Source of the DNA: Cloeon dipterum
Lineage: Eukaryota; Arthropoda; Insecta; Ephemeroptera; Baetidae
Direction: 5' to 3'
Assembly: GCF_949628265.1 (NCBI RefSeq)
Contig: NC_088788.1
Span: 7,068,001-7,132,000 of the forward strand
DNA: 64,000 bases
Below are positions 60,604-64,000 of the stretch, piece after piece (position 1 is the stretch's first letter; each line of letters opens with the position of its first letter). Made by a program: the position numbers and the translations under genes. A model generated the notes under the pieces. That model had not been told where the DNA came from. It did not search any database and saw nothing but the letters and a program-made list of their open reading frames with translations.

Positions 60604-60611
60604 TGACGTCA
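60604..60611. promoter_or_regulatory. Consensus CRE palindrome TGACGTCA
   Basis: A perfect CREB-type site about 2.3 kb upstream of the first cyclase exon found, inside a CpG-rich stretch (GACGCGCGCGCGCCG follows). A cAMP-responsive element beside a cAMP-producing gene would permit feedback, but an 8-bp match can arise by chance and the true promoter is not located. Confidence 0.3.
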
Positions 60612-63600
60612 AGGCGATGACGCGCGCGCGCCGATGCACTTGTTGAATTCAAAGCGCGCTCTTATCTCTGTGGCTCGGCGCCGAGCAGCAAAAACGCGGC
60701 GATTGGAAATTTGTTGTAAAATCAGGTGAATCGAACTTGTTGCTGGACATGAGTGGACGAAGCAGAGATAGATAACGCGATTATGATTGCGAATATACGG
60801 GGAACGGCGCCTGACAAACGCTTGCGTCATTTCAAATGGGTGTCCTAACATTTTTGCAGCGCTCTTATTAGGAAATCAGGAATACCAAAATTTAATTTTT
60901 GCTAGGACCAACAAAACTGTTTCAGCTAAATGAAAAATTAGGCACAGAAAATACCGATTTCTCCTCTTTAAATTGAAAATTATAGATATGAAATCGAAAT
61001 ATTTATTTAATTTAAGTGTTGTCAATAGCAAAAGATTAACGGCTATTATTTATATATTTATTTGAGCGCATATATGTTATATAATATTCCCATATAACAA
61101 AAATTCGATTACGGTGTTCTTTTTTTCCTTTAAATTATACAAAACTAATTGTAATTTGCCCCAGAGATAAATACGTTTGGCCTAATTAGCAGACAGAATT
61201 TCTATTTGTAAAATAGATTGACATATATGAAATATTGTTTATTTAGAACTTCAAAGATGATTGATCACAACCTCTGAATATCCTTGTAGCCAATGCACGA
61301 ACTATATAATTCTTATAAAGGATTCACTTAAAGCCAAAACAAACCTACGCAGTGCAAAATATCTTTGAGCTTAGATCAAAAAAGGGGGTTGCCTTCCTTC
61401 TTGAAATCTTTTTTTTATTTCGCAACAAAGAGTTCCCCAGAAATGTGTCATACACTCTCGAGAGGAATCGAAATCTGCTAAAGGAATATGATGTGTAGTG
61501 TAATTTTTTTAGTAAATTGGTGAAATTTTAATTTACACTATGTGACAGTAATTATCCAAGCTTATATTGTATATTTTGAACTTTAAACTGTGAAATCGTT
61601 GGTATAAAATTCTGATTATTCAACAATATCGAATTTATCATGCTTAGTTTTTTTTCCAGGTGTGATTGTCCCTGTTTGAAATCAAGTTTTCAAACTGATA
61701 AAAATTATAAAGCTTGGCTTTTCAAGTGGTGTTGTCCTTTTAAAGGCCATTGTGAAGGTCAAATCTACGTCGTGTTAAAAAAAACAGCTGAAATTGTAAT
61801 TGAGAGTAAAAAATCATAGGAGAATTTTTTAATCTTTCTTGAAAATCTACCAGTGCGAGAACCAATGTTTATCTCGGCAGGAAGGGGACAAGGTCCATTT
61901 TAAATCGCAAAAATTAAGAGTGTTAAAGAAATTCGAATTTTAAAAATTTGTTTTTACTGTTTCGCTTTGCATCTTTTGAAAATTAATCCCTATAAAATGA
62001 AGTATGTCGTATGTTTATATTTAATGAAGGTTTTTTCCATTTTTTGTTGACTATGCTTTCTTAAGATAAGAATGCGACCAAAACTGGATTAATTTAAGAT
62101 TTTTTTTGACAATCTAATTATAAGAAAAAAATAACTGAAATAAAATCATTTGAAATAGTAAAAAAATGGAGCAAAAATATAATATAAGTTTTTAATTTAA
62201 CGTATTTTACAAGGGTTTGTTTCTAATTGGGGTTCAAATGAAAGTTTAAAAGTATGTCAGGGTGGATTTAGTTGTATATTCCATCAAATCCAGATATTTT
62301 TATGGCTTTACCATGTTTTTCGTTTCCAAAATGTGAGTATTTAAAAAAATATTATGATTTATCCCCCTTTTGGTAAATTTTGTGTCGTTGATTAAGGGGC
62401 AAAAATTGAATTTTTTACATTTTTTGCTACAATACGCAGTTGCACGAGTTTATTATTTGAACAATTAATTTAAGAATGTTTTGTGTACATATTACATATC
62501 TCTCCAAGAAAAATTCAAATTTGTAACGCACTACCCGGTCTAGACTTCAATGTGCCCCCTCCCTGCACTCGAAGAGTGAGGAGGAAGGTACATTAAACGA
62601 AAGTCAGGGAAATTGATACAGGTGCGCTGCAAATTTTGCCAATATTCTCCAAAATTAACAACAAAAATCTATGCCTGATTTTGATTAATCTCATCGAGAT
62701 CTATCCAACGACGTCACATAACAGGGAAATCCGTCCTTATTTTGAAATTTAATAAGATCTAAGATATGGAGACAGAATTATCACCATTTAAAGCAAGCAC
62801 ATTAACTTTGCAGCCTCTTTTCTACATTTGCTACAAGGATTTTGTAGCACAACAAATCGTCTTTCATTAAATTTTTAATAAAGATGCACATTGTTAAGCC
62901 TCGCCAATTTTTTTTACTTATTTTTCAGTGCGTGCCCTATCGTTTTTTAACCTTAAACCAAAAAAAGCTCCCCGCAGCAACAATAATAATATTCTGCTCT
63001 CAATTTCAATCGAAAAGGTCTCGAAGTCCACCTCTCTGGATGTAATTACCTGCTTATGCTTATCTGAGATCAATCCGTTGTCGCGTGACAGTTCATCAAT
63101 CTCGTCCAATAATCTGCGAGCAGAGATCGAAACTTGTGCTCTCGGTGGCGTTCCTGCGACACGCGCTGTTTCTCTCGACTCGGGAAATGCACACTGGGGG
63201 CAGGCAGGCAGGAAGCGCCGCCGATTAACGCTGCAGCCGAAAACAAATTAATTTCCACCGACTGACTTGACTGGAGGAATCCCAATTGTGCATATCTGAT
63301 AAAAAAAAAAAAAAAATAGCGGCAGGTGATAAGCTGGGTGGGTGATGGAGAGTCACAACGATAAGACCGCTTTTATTTTGCTTCGCCGCTTCCTTCTCAC
63401 CACCACAAATCTTTGCATATTGTGTACGCTCCACTGGACACGCACTAAATTATCAAATTAAAACTTTATCAAATTAATAATTTGTTCTTACAAGAGTTTT
63501 GATTTAATAAATAAATTCAGTTATGAAATTTGGATAAATATTAATAATTTTTTGTGTTACATAATATTTTTTTAAATTTCATGACAAATTAATTAAAATA

Positions 63601-64000
63601 ACGAGTTTGTATTATTTTAAATTTTCCAGTAGTCTATATGTGTTTGTCTCGGGAGTTCATAAAAACTTACTGATATATCTTAAAGGAATATTTTTGTTCA
63701 TTATACTTACACACGGAAAAATTAAATTAAAACATCAAATTTATTGATGGAATAAGATTAAGAGAAGGTTTAAATTTAGATCATAAAACGTAAGAAAAAT
63801 AGCAGACTATATGTCTTTGACAATAGGCAAACAATTTGGTGAATTTCTGGTAAAATAATGAACACAAAATCCCTTTTATTTACATGGAAAAATATCATTG
63901 TAATGATTTTGCGCAAGTGCATAAATCTGGATGTGAATATTCCAGGCGGATTTGTACGTGTTTTCATCTCTTTTTGTTCGGTAAAAGATTATTCATTGGT

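Larger units (their letters stand above)
58275..64000. other. Upstream flank of the cyclase, no gene supported
   Basis: Holds a hAT-like MITE (58454-58714), a TTAA MITE (59789-60208), GC-richer stretches (60320-60860 and 63110-63430) and low-complexity AT. Remnants similar to MITE family 1 occur near 61380-61510 and 62590-62800. Open frames here (for example 60320-60646 and its antisense) overlap on both strands and lack recognisable domains, so none is called. Unidentified 5' non-coding exons of the cyclase probably lie in this region or beyond. Confidence 0.6.

Noticed and set aside
60320..60646. Overlapping open frames on both strands upstream of the cyclase
   Set aside because: They arise in a CpG-rich stretch and neither strand shows a domain or consistent coding bias.
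1..64000. CRISPR array, bacterial operon or phage features
   Set aside because: Repeats are transposon- or duplication-derived. Genes are spliced and poly(A)-signalled, so the DNA is eukaryotic.

Overview
The window is AT-rich, intron-bearing nuclear DNA from an arthropod, most likely an insect. It holds a complete 20-exon transmembrane adenylyl cyclase gene on the minus strand and, downstream of it, a heavily rearranged tandem array. The insect assignment rests on a gustatory-receptor-type C-terminus (TYLIVMLNLSQ), short GT-AG introns, an Ac76E-like cyclase and many MITE/SINE/LINE insertions. I cannot place the species further.

Region 1-36.9 kb is a degenerate tandem array. Its units are marked by a recurring receptor exon at about 1, 8862, 13399, 21295 and 36381. 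Each unit carries (i) plus-strand pseudogene pieces of a gustatory-receptor-like chemoreceptor and (ii) on the minus strand a six-exon gene for a small secreted protein of about 245-249 residues. Spliced by hand, these minus-strand proteins have a signal peptide and the layout of a chymotrypsin-like (S1A) domain, but lack the activation Arg, the catalytic His, Asp and Ser, and one of the usual disulfides. I read them as a tandem family of secreted pseudoproteases (serine protease homologues). Four copies are intact (A 4673-8229, B 10158-12182, C 16348-20350, F 30638-33528). One has a single-base frameshift (D 23724-27066) and one is a 3' fragment (E 27844-28491). All coding length differences between intact copies are multiples of three.

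Region 28.8-30.26 kb is a broken duplicate of the 3' end of the adenylyl cyclase, introns included, with about 2.1 kb deleted inside, stranded between pseudoprotease copies E and F. A second, shorter piece of cyclase 3'-flank-like sequence lies at about 21.73-21.88 kb.

Region 36.98-58.27 kb is the intact adenylyl cyclase (1167 residues by my splicing, all exon phases compatible). It has twelve predicted membrane segments, C1 and C2 catalytic domains, both metal-binding Asp residues and the C2 Lys/Asp/Asn/Arg/Lys set in register. Its introns contain TTAA-bounded MITEs, a long palindromic element, hAT-like MITEs and GC-richer islands. Region 58.3-64 kb is the upstream flank: more MITEs, a GC-richer stretch with a consensus CRE palindrome at 60604, and no further gene I can support.

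Functionally, the cyclase makes cAMP at the plasma membrane. The array proteins are secreted and presumably non-catalytic. Nothing in the sequence links the two biochemically; their association is genomic.
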